Assembly (NCBI GenBank): GCA_002715585.2
Contig: PAZJ02000005.1
Location: 189,323 to 222,156, forward strand
Reading direction: 5' to 3'
Origin: a bacterium
Lineage (GTDB): Bacteria > Desulfobacterota_D > UBA1144
Length of the DNA stretch: 32,834 nucleotides
Below, in pieces: positions 18,494-27,766 of the stretch. The notes under the pieces were generated by a model that saw nothing but the letters and a program-made list of their open reading frames with translations, was not told where the DNA came from and did no database searches. Position numbers and translations under genes: made by a program. Position 1 is the first letter of the stretch; the number at the start of each line of letters is the position of its first letter.

Positions 18494-19456
18494 ATGTCAG
18501 AAAAAAAACCATTAAAGAAAAAAATTATTGAAATATTAGGTTGGATAATAAGTGCCGCAGCATTATATTTTGTATATCAAAATGTAATAAATATTGATCT
18601 AGAAGCCGCTAAGGCTAAAGTAAGTTATTCTTGGATACCATACATAGTTATTTTTATTGCAATCTATGTGGTCTTAATGGGTTTTTTGGCTACTGGTTGG
18701 AGATATATGTTAGAGCTTCTACATGGATCCGAACTTCCAAAATGGCGTATAATAGGTATTTATACTAAAACGCAAATATATAAATATATTCCATCAAATC
18801 TTATGCATGTAATTGCTAGAATATATTTTGCCACCCAGCTTGGCCCTTCCAAAAGCAACGTAGTTCAAAGTTACTTTCTGGAAATAGTTTTTATGGTTTT
18901 AATAGGAATACTAATAGTTTTAATTTCAACATTAACAGGTTCTTTTTCTTTATCAGATGAATTAATTAATGAGATCAGAGATTTTTCAGGTGGAAAGTTA
19001 AAAGGATTCTCTTTAGGAATACTTGTTTTTGGTGCGTTAGCAATTGGATTTTATTTGATAAAAGCCTTAAAGAATTATAAATCTTCATTGAATAGACAAA
19101 ATTTAATGAGACTTCTAAAGCTAGCAATATTACTCTTGGGTTTCTTCTATGGTATGGGATTAGTAGAATATTTTGTTTTTTATAGTTTGCTTGGAATGGA
19201 TATTACCTTCATGTACGTAATTGCTTTATTCACAATTACTTGGTTAGGAATGTTTGTAATTCCTGGTGCTCCGGGTGGCATAGGAGTTAGAGAGTTTATA
19301 GTAATAACCTTATTATCTCCAATATATGGTCCTGACGATCCAACTATTGGTATTATTATTTTTAGGGTAATTACAGTATTAGGAGACGCGCTATTACTTC
19401 CACTAGGAAGCATTTTTTTGCCTGAAGATATTTCTGAAGCTAAAGAAGTAAATTAA
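18494..19456 (+). CDS. Lysylphosphatidylglycerol synthase TM-region/YbhN-like flippase-domain protein
   Basis: Polytopic 320 aa with the characteristic PGAPGGIGVREFIVI motif. Confidence 0.75.
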   Translation: MSEKKPLKKKIIEILGWIISAAALYFVYQNVINIDLEAAKAKVSYSWIPYIVIFIAIYVVLMGFLATGWRYMLELLHGSELPKWRIIGIYTKTQIYKYIPSNLMHVIARIYFATQLGPSKSNVVQSYFLEIVFMVLIGILIVLISTLTGSFSLSDELINEIRDFSGGKLKGFSLGILVFGALAIGFYLIKALKNYKSSLNRQNLMRLLKLAILLLGFFYGMGLVEYFVFYSLLGMDITFMYVIALFTITWLGMFVIPGAPGGIGVREFIVITLLSPIYGPDDPTIGIIIFRVITVLGDALLLPLGSIFLPEDISEAKEVN

Positions 19457-19502
19457 ATAAAAACAAATAAAGTACTCTTCTCAACTGGTATAATATCTTC
19501 GT

Positions 19503-20411
19503 ATGATTGAATATAAAATTGTAAGTTTTTATAAATTTTTTAACATTAAATTTCCTGAAATTTTAAAAAACATAATTCTTAAAGAGTTCAAAAAAAACTC
19601 AATCCTAGGGACATTGATTCTTTCTCAGGAAGGAATCAATGGCATGTTATCTGGAAAAGAGCAAAATTTATATAATATTATAAATTTTTTAATTCAAAAT
19701 TTTAATCTTAAAATGCAGGATTTTAAATCTTTAAACTCTTCTAAAAAACCCTTTCATAGATTGAGAATAAAAATAAAAGACGAAATCATTAGCTTAGGTA
19801 AGCCTAAATCATCAAATCCAAATAAAAATGTTGGTAAATATTTGCAACCCCATGAATGGAATGCCCTATTAGAAATGGAAGACGTTATTTTAATAGATAC
19901 CAGAAATTATTATGAAACTTCAATTGGAACATTTAAAAATTCTATCATACCGAATATGTCTAATTTTAAAGATTTTCCCAAGTTTGTGGATTCCTTGAGT
20001 GAGTATAAAAATAAGAATATCGCTATGTTTTGTACCGGAGGAATACGATGTGAAAAGGCTAGCTCTTATATGATCGAGCAAGGCTTTAAAAACGTGTTTC
20101 ATCTAAAAGGTGGAATTATTAATTATTTGAGGCAAATAAAAGAAAAAATATCAAAATGGCAGGGAGAGTGCTTTGTTTTTGATAATAGAGTGACTGTTAA
20201 ACATGATTTATCACCAGGGGCTTATAAAATGTGTCATGCTTGTAATGAGCCATTATCATTATCAGATATTAAAAGTCCAAAATTTAAAGAAGGTGTATAT
20301 TGTCACAAATGTTTTGGTAAATTAAATAAAAAGCAGATTGAGAGGTTGTCCGAGAGACAGAAGCAAATGGATTTAGCAAAAAAAAGAGGGAAGGTGCATT
20401 TAGGTGTTTAA
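19503..20411 (+). CDS. trhO: tRNA uridine(34) hydroxylase, rhodanese-domain (YceA family)
   Basis: Rhodanese loop MFCTGGIRCEKASSYMIEQGFKNVFHLKGGIINYL, C-terminal CHACNEPL...YCHKCFG Cys pairs. Confidence 0.92.
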   Translation: MIEYKIVSFYKFFNIKFPEILKNIILKEFKKNSILGTLILSQEGINGMLSGKEQNLYNIINFLIQNFNLKMQDFKSLNSSKKPFHRLRIKIKDEIISLGKPKSSNPNKNVGKYLQPHEWNALLEMEDVILIDTRNYYETSIGTFKNSIIPNMSNFKDFPKFVDSLSEYKNKNIAMFCTGGIRCEKASSYMIEQGFKNVFHLKGGIINYLRQIKEKISKWQGECFVFDNRVTVKHDLSPGAYKMCHACNEPLSLSDIKSPKFKEGVYCHKCFGKLNKKQIERLSERQKQMDLAKKRGKVHLGV

Positions 20412-20880
20412 AATTGTTTTTCCAATACTATTTCTACTCACTACAGGATGTTCAGATGAAAAAGTTTTTATGGCAAAAGGTGAGTTTATTGATAATCAGA
20501 ATAACAAGATAGGATTTGTTGAAATTATGCAACAAGGTAACGGATCGAACATAAAAATTTTTATAAAGGGAATGTCTCCTGATGATTATTATTTTAACTT
20601 TTATGACAAAGCATCATGTAATTTTCCAAATTTTGATTCATCTGGCGCTAAATTAATTTTTTTTGATGATAGAGAAAATCTTTATAAATTTCGAGTTAGT
20701 AAAGAAATCAATAGATATACAGGAAAAGTTAAAGATTTTAATAAAATATTGTTTATTGAAAATATTATTCTAGATCCAAGTCAGTCTTCATCTTTATTAG
20801 ATAGCAACTTATCTTCAATCATAATAAGCAAAATTGATGGAACCAGAATTATATGTTCGGAAATATATCCTAACTATTAG
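20404..20880 (+). CDS. Lipoprotein resembling a degenerate Cu/Zn superoxide dismutase-like domain
   Basis: GTG start, lipobox LLTTGC; KIGFVEIMQQGNGSNIKIFIKGMSPDDYYFNFYDKASCNFPNFDSSGAKLIF...DGTRIICSEI lines up by eye with SodC (GxVxF...GL.PG.HGFHIHExGxC..P.F.SAGxHF...GxRIACGVI) with metal-binding histidines replaced. Confidence 0.55.
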   Translation: MFKIVFPILFLLTTGCSDEKVFMAKGEFIDNQNNKIGFVEIMQQGNGSNIKIFIKGMSPDDYYFNFYDKASCNFPNFDSSGAKLIFFDDRENLYKFRVSKEINRYTGKVKDFNKILFIENIILDPSQSSSLLDSNLSSIIISKIDGTRIICSEIYPNY

Positions 20881-21127
20881 AACCAATTAAAATTGATAGC
20901 TTGTCTTCCATATGGAGTTTGTTAAGCTCGTCAAAGCCACCCACTAATTTTTCATTAATAATTATTATTGGAACTGTCCTCCAATTATACTTAGTAGAAA
21001 TTTCTAGTCTTTCTTCTAATTTATTAGTTAAATCGATTTCTTCATATTCAATATCCAGTGATTTAAATAAATTTTTAGCTGCAATACAAAATGGACAATA
21101 TTGAGTGCTATACATTTTTACATTCAT
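20870..21127 (-). CDS. grxC: Glutaredoxin
   Basis: YSTQYCPFCIAAKNLF dithiol CPxC motif, TVPIIIINEKLVGGFDEL; 85 aa. Confidence 0.92.
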   Translation of the reverse strand: MNVKMYSTQYCPFCIAAKNLFKSLDIEYEEIDLTNKLEERLEISTKYNWRTVPIIIINEKLVGGFDELNKLHMEDKLSILIGSNS

Positions 21128-21128
21128 T

Positions 21129-21566
21129 TCAATTCAATCCTTTTTTCTTATAAAATATCGATAGTACAACATAAAAAATTAAAAAAGCAAAGAAATCCTG
21201 AATTAAATATATTGTCATGAATTGCAAACGATTTAAACTGAATATAAAAAAAATAATTAATATATAAAAAATATATGATGATAAACACGCAAGTATACCA
21301 ATCCATAATCTTTTAATTTTAAGATATTTATAAATAAATAAATAAACTAAGCCTAATAAAAAACAAAAAATGTAATATTGAATTAGACTGAAAAAAAATT
21401 CATATGGAAACAAAAAATTTATATATTCAAAGTAAAAAATTATATTTACTGGTTCAAATGGATAAGGAGCATAAATATAAAAACAAAAAACAGAAACTGA
21501 AGATATTAATGTTGCAATTACATAGTCAAAAGTTTTAAAAATAAAATTAAATAATAATTTAAACAT
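21129..21566 (-). CDS. Hypothetical multi-pass membrane protein
   Basis: 145 aa, aromatic-rich, 4-5 hydrophobic segments; upstream of and adjacent to grxC. Confidence 0.55.
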   Translation of the reverse strand: MFKLLFNFIFKTFDYVIATLISSVSVFCFYIYAPYPFEPVNIIFYFEYINFLFPYEFFFSLIQYYIFCFLLGLVYLFIYKYLKIKRLWIGILACLSSYIFYILIIFFIFSLNRLQFMTIYLIQDFFAFLIFYVVLSIFYKKKGLN

Positions 21567-21585
21567 TCAATATGATGATATAAAG

Positions 21586-21617
21586 AAAAAAGGTTAGGAT
21601 GGTTACCCAACCTTTTT
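21586..21617 (-). terminator. Rho-independent terminator of the 66-aa gene
   Basis: Minus strand AAAAAGGTT-GG-(loop)-CC-T-AACCTTTTTT: 9-bp arms plus inner GG/CC and T tract; A-rich on the other side so could act bidirectionally. Confidence 0.75.
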
Positions 21618-21621
21618 AATG

Positions 21622-21822
21622 TTACTGATTAACAGCTCTTTTGTGCTTAGACTGGTTTTCAGGTCTTCCAAAATCTAAACCAACTTTAGCAGCCCAATTT
21701 TGATGACCTGCAACATGACCAGCGTAGCCAAGTGCTTTTTGTGGATCGTGTGCTGTTTGAGCAAAATCCTTACTAACTTGCCTAGCCCAATTACGCTGTG
21801 GTGAATTGTGATTATCTGGCAT
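21622..21822 (-). CDS. 66-aa small protein with an imperfect internal duplication
   Basis: MPDNHNSPQRNWARQVSKDFAQTAHDPQKALGYAGHVAGHQNWAAKVGLDFGRPENQSKHKRAVNQ; AGGAGG SD at 21834-21829 (minus), own promoter and terminator. Confidence 0.8.
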   Translation of the reverse strand: MPDNHNSPQRNWARQVSKDFAQTAHDPQKALGYAGHVAGHQNWAAKVGLDFGRPENQSKHKRAVNQ

Positions 21823-21843
21823 AATGCACCTCCTGATATATAA

Positions 21844-21872
21844 ATTGTATCAAAAGGTAATTTTAAATTCAA
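21844..21872 (-). promoter_or_regulatory. Sigma70-type promoter for the 66-aa gene
   Basis: Minus strand TTGAAT (21872-21867), 17-bp spacer, TACAAT (21849-21844), with extended -10 TGA. Confidence 0.65.
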
Positions 21873-21881
21873 CTTATATGA

Positions 21882-22160
21882 TTAATCTTCAATTTCATCA
21901 ATCAACAAGTCGCTCTCAGGAGTTGCGACACAGAGAAGAATTTTATTATTTTTTATATCCTCTTCAGATAAGGAATCTTGATCGGGTTCTTCAATATAAG
22001 AGGTTTTCCCTTCTAAAACTGTAGCAATACATGTTGTGCACATTCCTTGTAGACAGGCAAATGGTATATCTAAGCCTTCATCATTGCATTTGCTTAAAAT
22101 AGATTCTCCTTTTTGAACCATTATTAATTTATTTTTATTTTTAAACTTAACTTTATACAT
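21882..22160 (-). CDS. Plant-type [2Fe-2S] ferredoxin
   Basis: FACLQGMCTTCIATVLEG ... LLCVA: CxxGxCxxC...C ligand pattern; 92 aa. Confidence 0.9.
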   Translation of the reverse strand: MYKVKFKNKNKLIMVQKGESILSKCNDEGLDIPFACLQGMCTTCIATVLEGKTSYIEEPDQDSLSEEDIKNNKILLCVATPESDLLIDEIED

Positions 22161-22216
22161 AATAATTTAATACCTAATGATACAATAATCTCAATCAAGG
22201 TATATAATATAATTTA

Positions 22217-23467
22217 ATGTTGAAAACTAAAAATAATAATCAGGTTCATTTAGATGGAGTTTCATTACAAAAGATCTCAGAAATGTACGGCACCCCCTGT
22301 TATGTATACAGTAAAAATTCTTTAATAAATGATTTTGAGGAGTACAAGAAAGCATTTAAATCGAAAAAAGATATATTGATATGTTATTCAGTTAAAGCCT
22401 GTTCAAATATTAATATTTTAAAAATTTTTAATAATCTCGGCTCGGGCTTTGATATTGTTTCATTGGGAGAACTTGAAAGATTGAAGCATATTGGCGCTGA
22501 TCCCAATAAAATAGTTTTTTCAGGTGTTGCTAAATCTGATGAGGAAATTCGAGCATCACTTGAATATGGAATTTTACTTTTTAATGTTGAATCAATAGCA
22601 GAGCTTGAAAATATAAATAATATTGCAAAGAAGATGGACACTAAGGCAAATATTTCAATTAGAGTAAATCCTGATATAGATCCAAAGACTCATCCATATA
22701 TATCTACAGGATTGAAATCAAGTAAATTTGGAATAGCAATTGACCAGGCAGTAGATGTATACGAATATGCAAACAAAATGAAAAATGTAATTCCCATTGG
22801 AATCGATGCTCACATTGGCTCTCAAATTTTTGATATTGTTCCATTTGTTGATTCTTTAGATAAATTGATAGAACTTTATTCTAAATTAAAAGATAAAAAT
22901 ATAAATATTAAATTTATAGATATGGGTGGTGGCTTAGGTATTAAATATTCTGATGAGGATAATCCTCCTTCAAAGAAAGAGTTCGCCTCTAAAATTATTG
23001 ATAGAATAAAAAACCTGGATTGTAATTTAATATTAGAGCCAGGAAGATCGCTTGTGGGAAACTCAGGATATCTTTTAACATCTGTTTTATATGAAAAACA
23101 AAATTATGATAAAGATTTTTTAATAGTTGATGCAGGAATGAATGATTTATTGAGGCCTTCACTTTACGATGCCTATCATAAAATTGAAGAAGTTAATAAA
23201 ACTAGTGGAGAAAGGAAAAAGTATAATGTTGTTGGCCCAATATGTGAAACAGGTGATATTCTAGCTAAAGATGTAGAGCTTCCCCCCTTAGTTAAAAATG
23301 ATCTTTTAATAATTCATTCAGTTGGTGCATATGGCTACGTAATGTCGTCAAATTATAACACTCGTCCAAAAGCACCTGAAGTGTTAATTGAGGATGAAAA
23401 AATTATATTAATAAGAAAGAAAGAAACAATTACTCAAATTATGGAGAATGAGTTTAATAATGAATGA
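22217..23467 (+). CDS. lysA: Diaminopimelate decarboxylase
   Basis: CYSVKACSN PLP-lysine region, IGSQI, DMGGGLGI, EPGRSLVGNSG, GPICETGDILAKD, GAYGYVMSSNYNTRPKAPEVL. Confidence 0.95.
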   Translation: MLKTKNNNQVHLDGVSLQKISEMYGTPCYVYSKNSLINDFEEYKKAFKSKKDILICYSVKACSNINILKIFNNLGSGFDIVSLGELERLKHIGADPNKIVFSGVAKSDEEIRASLEYGILLFNVESIAELENINNIAKKMDTKANISIRVNPDIDPKTHPYISTGLKSSKFGIAIDQAVDVYEYANKMKNVIPIGIDAHIGSQIFDIVPFVDSLDKLIELYSKLKDKNINIKFIDMGGGLGIKYSDEDNPPSKKEFASKIIDRIKNLDCNLILEPGRSLVGNSGYLLTSVLYEKQNYDKDFLIVDAGMNDLLRPSLYDAYHKIEEVNKTSGERKKYNVVGPICETGDILAKDVELPPLVKNDLLIIHSVGAYGYVMSSNYNTRPKAPEVLIEDEKIILIRKKETITQIMENEFNNE

Positions 23468-24074
23468 TTCCCTTATTATATCAATTTTTACAAAAGGTGG
23501 TTTTTTTGTATATCCAATATTATTATGCTCTATCATTGCTTTAACAATTTTTCTTAAAAGATTTTATCTATCTTCAAAAGATAAAATTATTTCGCGAAGT
23601 TTATTAATTAAAATAAGTTCTTATTTAGACTCTAATAATTATGATAAGGCAATTGCTCTATGTGAAAGTGATAAGACAGTTTTTTCTAAGATAGCAATAC
23701 TGGTTTTAATTAATAGGAATGAAGATAGTTCTATCATAGAATCCCTAGTTCAAGATGAAGGGGAAAGTCAAATTCATAAATTATCAAAATCAAATGAAAT
23801 TCTTGGATCTTTGAGTAATATAAGTACCTTGTTGGGACTTCTGGGAACTATTTCGGGAATGATAACTGTCTTCAAGGTTATTTCTACGCAAACGGTAGTA
23901 GATCCGCCGAGTTTGGCCGGTGGAATATCTGAGGCGCTGTATACAACTGCCTTTGGATTGCTTGTCGCAATACCGTCTTATATTGGCTATAAATATCTTA
24001 ATGCCCGCATAACTAATATTGCTGTTGAACTTCAAGAGGAATCCAAAAAGCTAATTGGAAGGATTAAGAATTAA
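23460..24074 (+). CDS. exbB: MotA/TolQ/ExbB proton channel family
   Basis: LSNISTLLGLLGTISGMITVFKVIS and GGISEALYTTAFGLLVAIPSYIGYKYLNARI; start possibly ATG 23460 rather than 23448. Confidence 0.88.
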   Translation: MNDSLIISIFTKGGFFVYPILLCSIIALTIFLKRFYLSSKDKIISRSLLIKISSYLDSNNYDKAIALCESDKTVFSKIAILVLINRNEDSSIIESLVQDEGESQIHKLSKSNEILGSLSNISTLLGLLGTISGMITVFKVISTQTVVDPPSLAGGISEALYTTAFGLLVAIPSYIGYKYLNARITNIAVELQEESKKLIGRIKN

Positions 24075-24475
24075 TGAACTTTAATAAAAATGTTAACGAG
24101 AGTTCAGAAGCAAATTTAGATCTTACTCCTATAGTAGACGTTGTATTTAATTTGTTAATATTTTTTGCACTTTCTTTAAATTTTAGCGAGATTACTTCTA
24201 GTCTTAATATAAAACTTCCTAAAGCGAAGAGCTCTGAAACATTATCCGAAATGCAGATTATTATAAGTATAGAAAAAGATAATAAAATTTATATAAACGA
24301 TAAAGCTTTTTACTATGATGAAATCTCGAAATATTTATCCAATAGGGATAAGGATAAAACTATAGTAATTAAAGCCGATGAAAGTATCGATCATGGATTT
24401 GTTGTAAATATTATGGATATGGTCAAATCATCGGGTTTTCAGAAAATTGGAATCGCTGTGAAAAAATCTGAATAA
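24074..24475 (+). CDS. exbD: ExbD/TolR biopolymer transport protein
   Basis: LDLTPIVDVVFNLLIFFALSL TM with conserved Asp; overlaps the exbB stop by one base (TAATG). Confidence 0.88.
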   Translation: MNFNKNVNESSEANLDLTPIVDVVFNLLIFFALSLNFSEITSSLNIKLPKAKSSETLSEMQIIISIEKDNKIYINDKAFYYDEISKYLSNRDKDKTIVIKADESIDHGFVVNIMDMVKSSGFQKIGIAVKKSE

Positions 24476-24486
24476 ATATTCATAAT

Positions 24487-25377
24487 ATGCGTAATAAAAC
24501 TTTAATTGGTTATTTTTTCATAATTGGGACTGCTTTTTTTACAGCGTTTTCTTATATTTTTGGAAAGAAAGTTTCTGATAATCTATTTCCGGAAACTGTA
24601 GCTTTTTACTGGTTTCTTGGTGCCTTAATTGTTGCTGTATTAAAAAGAATTGTATTTACCGGGTTAGGATATAAGTTTAGCGTCTCTATTAATGAGCTAG
24701 GAAAGTACAAAAAAATAATGATATTGACTTCTCTTATCACTGTTTTTGGTGCAGCCTCTTGGGTTATTGCTCTAAGGATCATAGGTCCACCATCGACATC
24801 TTTTTTAATGAAATTTCAAGTTTTATTTGCAGTTATATTTGGAGTAATTTTTCTTGGCGAAAGATTAGGAAAAATGGAAATTATAGGAATTGTTTTTACA
24901 ATAATTGGTGGATTATTTATAACTTTTAATTCTACACCAATAGAGCTAATTGGATCTTTTTATGCAATTTCTGCAGCATTTTTCTACTCAATATTATTTA
25001 TTTTAGTTAAGAAGATGGCAGCTGATTTAAATATGATTATGGTCGCAACTTTGAGATCGATGGGAGTAGTTATAATCGGATTTTTGTATTTAATAATTTC
25101 TGGTAAATTCCAGCTTCCTAATTCAGATGATTTTTTTATGATGCTCTTGGGAGGTACATGTGGCGCATATATTGGAAAAGCTTTCCAATTTCAAGCTATA
25201 AAATTAGTTGATGTTTCTAGAACAACGGCAATTACACCATTAGAAGCAGTATTTGTAATATTCTTATCATTTATTTTCTTTGATACTGTTCCAGATCTTT
25301 ATAAATTAATTGGAGGTTTTTTAATTATTCTTGGAGTTATATTTCTTCTAATCTTCAGAAAAAATAATTTGGATTAG
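24487..25377 (+). CDS. EamA/DMT-family transporter
   Basis: Ten-TM two-repeat architecture, FGVIFLGERLGKMEIIGIVFTIIGG and SFIFFDTVPDLYKLIGGFLIILGV. Confidence 0.85.
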   Translation: MRNKTLIGYFFIIGTAFFTAFSYIFGKKVSDNLFPETVAFYWFLGALIVAVLKRIVFTGLGYKFSVSINELGKYKKIMILTSLITVFGAASWVIALRIIGPPSTSFLMKFQVLFAVIFGVIFLGERLGKMEIIGIVFTIIGGLFITFNSTPIELIGSFYAISAAFFYSILFILVKKMAADLNMIMVATLRSMGVVIIGFLYLIISGKFQLPNSDDFFMMLLGGTCGAYIGKAFQFQAIKLVDVSRTTAITPLEAVFVIFLSFIFFDTVPDLYKLIGGFLIILGVIFLLIFRKNNLD

Positions 25378-26465
25378 ATTAGAATTTTTGCTAATTTTTT
25401 TTCTTTTTTGTGTCTATATAAAGCATGTTGGATTAATTCATGTATGACAGAGCTATATTTAATTCCATCATGCTCAAGTAGTTTTGGGAACATACTTATT
25501 TTTGTAAAACCAGGAATAGAATTTACTTCGCTTAAATATAATTTTTTTGAACTTTTATTTATTGTTGAGCCATAAAGAAAATCAATCCTTGCCATACCTT
25601 CACAATTCAAAATTTTAAAAGCAAGAGCAGAGAAAGTTTTTATTTTTGAAATCATTTTTGTATTTTTGAAAATTTCTGTCGGTATCTTGAGTCTAGATTT
25701 ATTGTCTATATATTTTGCATTATAATCATAAAATTCTGATGATGGCTCTATTTCGCCAGGAGTTGAAGTGAATATTTTTTCTTTAATCTGAAGGACACTA
25801 ACTTCAATTTCTGCAGCTTTTATAACAGCTTCCTCAACAAAAACATTATTTGTAAAATTTAAACTTTTTTTAATATTTAATTTTAATTCTTTTTCATTAT
25901 TAGCTTTGTATACTCCTATACTAGATCCTAAATTTGCAGCCTTTACAAAACATGGGAAACCAATATTTTTTTTTATCATTTTTATCTTTTTATCGTTCAA
26001 AGAATTTTCAATTATTTCATATTTAGTAATATTTATTCCCTCTTTTTTGACTAATTCCTTTGTTAAAATTTTATTCATTGTTATTGCCGAGCCAAGTATA
26101 TCACATCCAACAAATGGTCTGTCTAACGTTTTGATTAGCCCTTGAATTGATCCATCTTCACCACCGGTACCATGAATGATTGGAAAAAAAACGTCAACTT
26201 CTATACTTATGTTTTTATTAATTTGAATAGGTTTTTTAGTTCCTGGTTTAAAACTTGTTAAATATCCCTGAGGTGAAAATTGTTTTTTTCCCGATTTAGT
26301 GATTATTTTACAATTTTTAAATATACCTTTTTTGGTTAAATATAATCCAATCGGCCTATATTTTTTTAAATCAATGTTATTTAGAATTGAATTGGCCGAA
26401 ATGATAGAAACTTCATGCTCAACTGAAATTCCCCCAAATATAATGCAAATTGTTTTTTTCCTCAT
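25374..26465 (-). CDS. ddl: D-alanine--D-alanine ligase
   Basis: IIFGGISVEHEVSIISA, HGTGGEDGSIQGL, FVKAANLGSSIGV, ARIDFLYG, SEVNSIPGFTKISMFPKL. Confidence 0.95.
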   Translation of the reverse strand: MRKKTICIIFGGISVEHEVSIISANSILNNIDLKKYRPIGLYLTKKGIFKNCKIITKSGKKQFSPQGYLTSFKPGTKKPIQINKNISIEVDVFFPIIHGTGGEDGSIQGLIKTLDRPFVGCDILGSAITMNKILTKELVKKEGINITKYEIIENSLNDKKIKMIKKNIGFPCFVKAANLGSSIGVYKANNEKELKLNIKKSLNFTNNVFVEEAVIKAAEIEVSVLQIKEKIFTSTPGEIEPSSEFYDYNAKYIDNKSRLKIPTEIFKNTKMISKIKTFSALAFKILNCEGMARIDFLYGSTINKSSKKLYLSEVNSIPGFTKISMFPKLLEHDGIKYSSVIHELIQHALYRHKKEKKLAKILI

Positions 26466-26515
26466 TTATCAATAATACTCTTAAATTAATAAAATGTTTA
26501 TTCTTTGAAAGATAT

Positions 26516-26570
26516 TTGGTACAATTTATAAGTTTTTGCTTTAAAAACCAATTTATAAAGACATAGGGGG
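26516..26570 (+). promoter_or_regulatory. Thiolase promoter/leader with repeats
   Basis: Extended -10 TGGTACAAT, direct repeat CAATTTATAA at 26522-26531 and 26549-26558, inverted repeat GTTTTT-gcttt-AAAAAC at 26532-26548. Confidence 0.4.
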
Positions 26571-26578
26571 ATTAGATA

Positions 26579-27757
26579 ATGTCTAAAGTAGTTATAAGTG
26601 AACCATTAAGAACTGCGATTGGAACTTTTGGAGGAGCTCTTCAAGATGTTTCCGCTGTTAATTTAGGTATCACTGTCGTTAAAGAAATTTTAAAAAGAAC
26701 TGGAATAGAATCCACACAAATCGATGAGTGCGTAATGGGCAATATTCTTGGCGCTGGTCAGGGACAGAACCCTGCTAGACAAGTTGCTCTAGGAGCCGGG
26801 TTAGATTATGATACTCCATCTTACACTCTGAATAGAGTTTGTGCATCGGGAGTTCAATCTGTTGCTAATGCTGCTCAAGCAATTAAAGCCGGTGACGCCG
26901 ATGTAGTATTAGCGGGTGGAATAGAGAATATGAACCTAGCACCATTTTTGTTACCTAAGGCTAGATATGGTTATAGGATGGCACTTGAGGCATCTGATAG
27001 TGTTTTGGATGGAATGGTTTACGATGGTTTATGGGATATTTTTAATAATTACCATATGGGTATGACTGCCGAAAATCTCGCTGAAAAATATAATATATCA
27101 AGAGAAGATCAAGATAAATTTGCAATTGATAGTCAAGGCAAAGCTAAAAAGGCTATGAGAACAGGGGTATTTAAACCTGAGATTGTACCAGTGGAACTTA
27201 AAAAAGGTGTATTTGATACTGATGAACATCCAAGAGAAGTCTCTATGGCTGCGTTAAGTAGGTTAAAGCCTGTATTTACATCAGAGGGAACAGTAACTGC
27301 TGGTAATGCCTCTGGAATTAATGATGGAGCAGCCGCAATGATTGTCTCGTCAGAAGAAAAAGCTAAAGAATTAGGCTTAAAACCTGTAGGTGAGGTTATA
27401 TCTTATGCAGTTTCAGGAGTTGAGCCCTCTGTTATGGGTATTGGTCCAGTTCCAGCAATGAACAAGGCTCTTGCAAAGGCTGGATTAACAATTGACGATA
27501 TTGATTTGGTTGAATTAAATGAAGCATTTGCCGTTCAATCTCTAGCAGTATTAAGTGATTTTCCAATTCCTTCTGAAAAGTTAAATGTCAATGGAGGAGC
27601 TGTTGCACTTGGTCACCCAATTGGAGCATCTGGATCTATTTTAATTGTTAAACTTTTACATGAAATGCAAAGAAGAAATGTTAAAAGAGGACTTGTCTCG
27701 TTGTGTGTAGGGGGAGGACAGGGCATTGCAATGGTTATTGAAAACCCTAATGCCTAA
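26579..27757 (+). CDS. Acetyl-CoA acetyltransferase (thiolase)
   Basis: LNRVCASGVQSVANAAQAIKAGDADVVLAGGIENMN, NEAFAVQSLAV, VNGGAVALGHPIGASG, CVGGGQGIAMVIE. Confidence 0.93.
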   Translation: MSKVVISEPLRTAIGTFGGALQDVSAVNLGITVVKEILKRTGIESTQIDECVMGNILGAGQGQNPARQVALGAGLDYDTPSYTLNRVCASGVQSVANAAQAIKAGDADVVLAGGIENMNLAPFLLPKARYGYRMALEASDSVLDGMVYDGLWDIFNNYHMGMTAENLAEKYNISREDQDKFAIDSQGKAKKAMRTGVFKPEIVPVELKKGVFDTDEHPREVSMAALSRLKPVFTSEGTVTAGNASGINDGAAAMIVSSEEKAKELGLKPVGEVISYAVSGVEPSVMGIGPVPAMNKALAKAGLTIDDIDLVELNEAFAVQSLAVLSDFPIPSEKLNVNGGAVALGHPIGASGSILIVKLLHEMQRRNVKRGLVSLCVGGGQGIAMVIENPNA

Positions 27758-27766
27758 TTTTCTATT

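Noticed and set aside
21675-21872. 65-aa minus ORF overlapping the 66-aa gene in another frame
   Set aside because: The 21622-21822 frame has the SD, promoter spacing and internal repeat; this frame would start inside the promoter.
21824-22024. Plus-strand ORF opposite ferredoxin
   Set aside because: Antisense of the ferredoxin cysteine region; no start signals.
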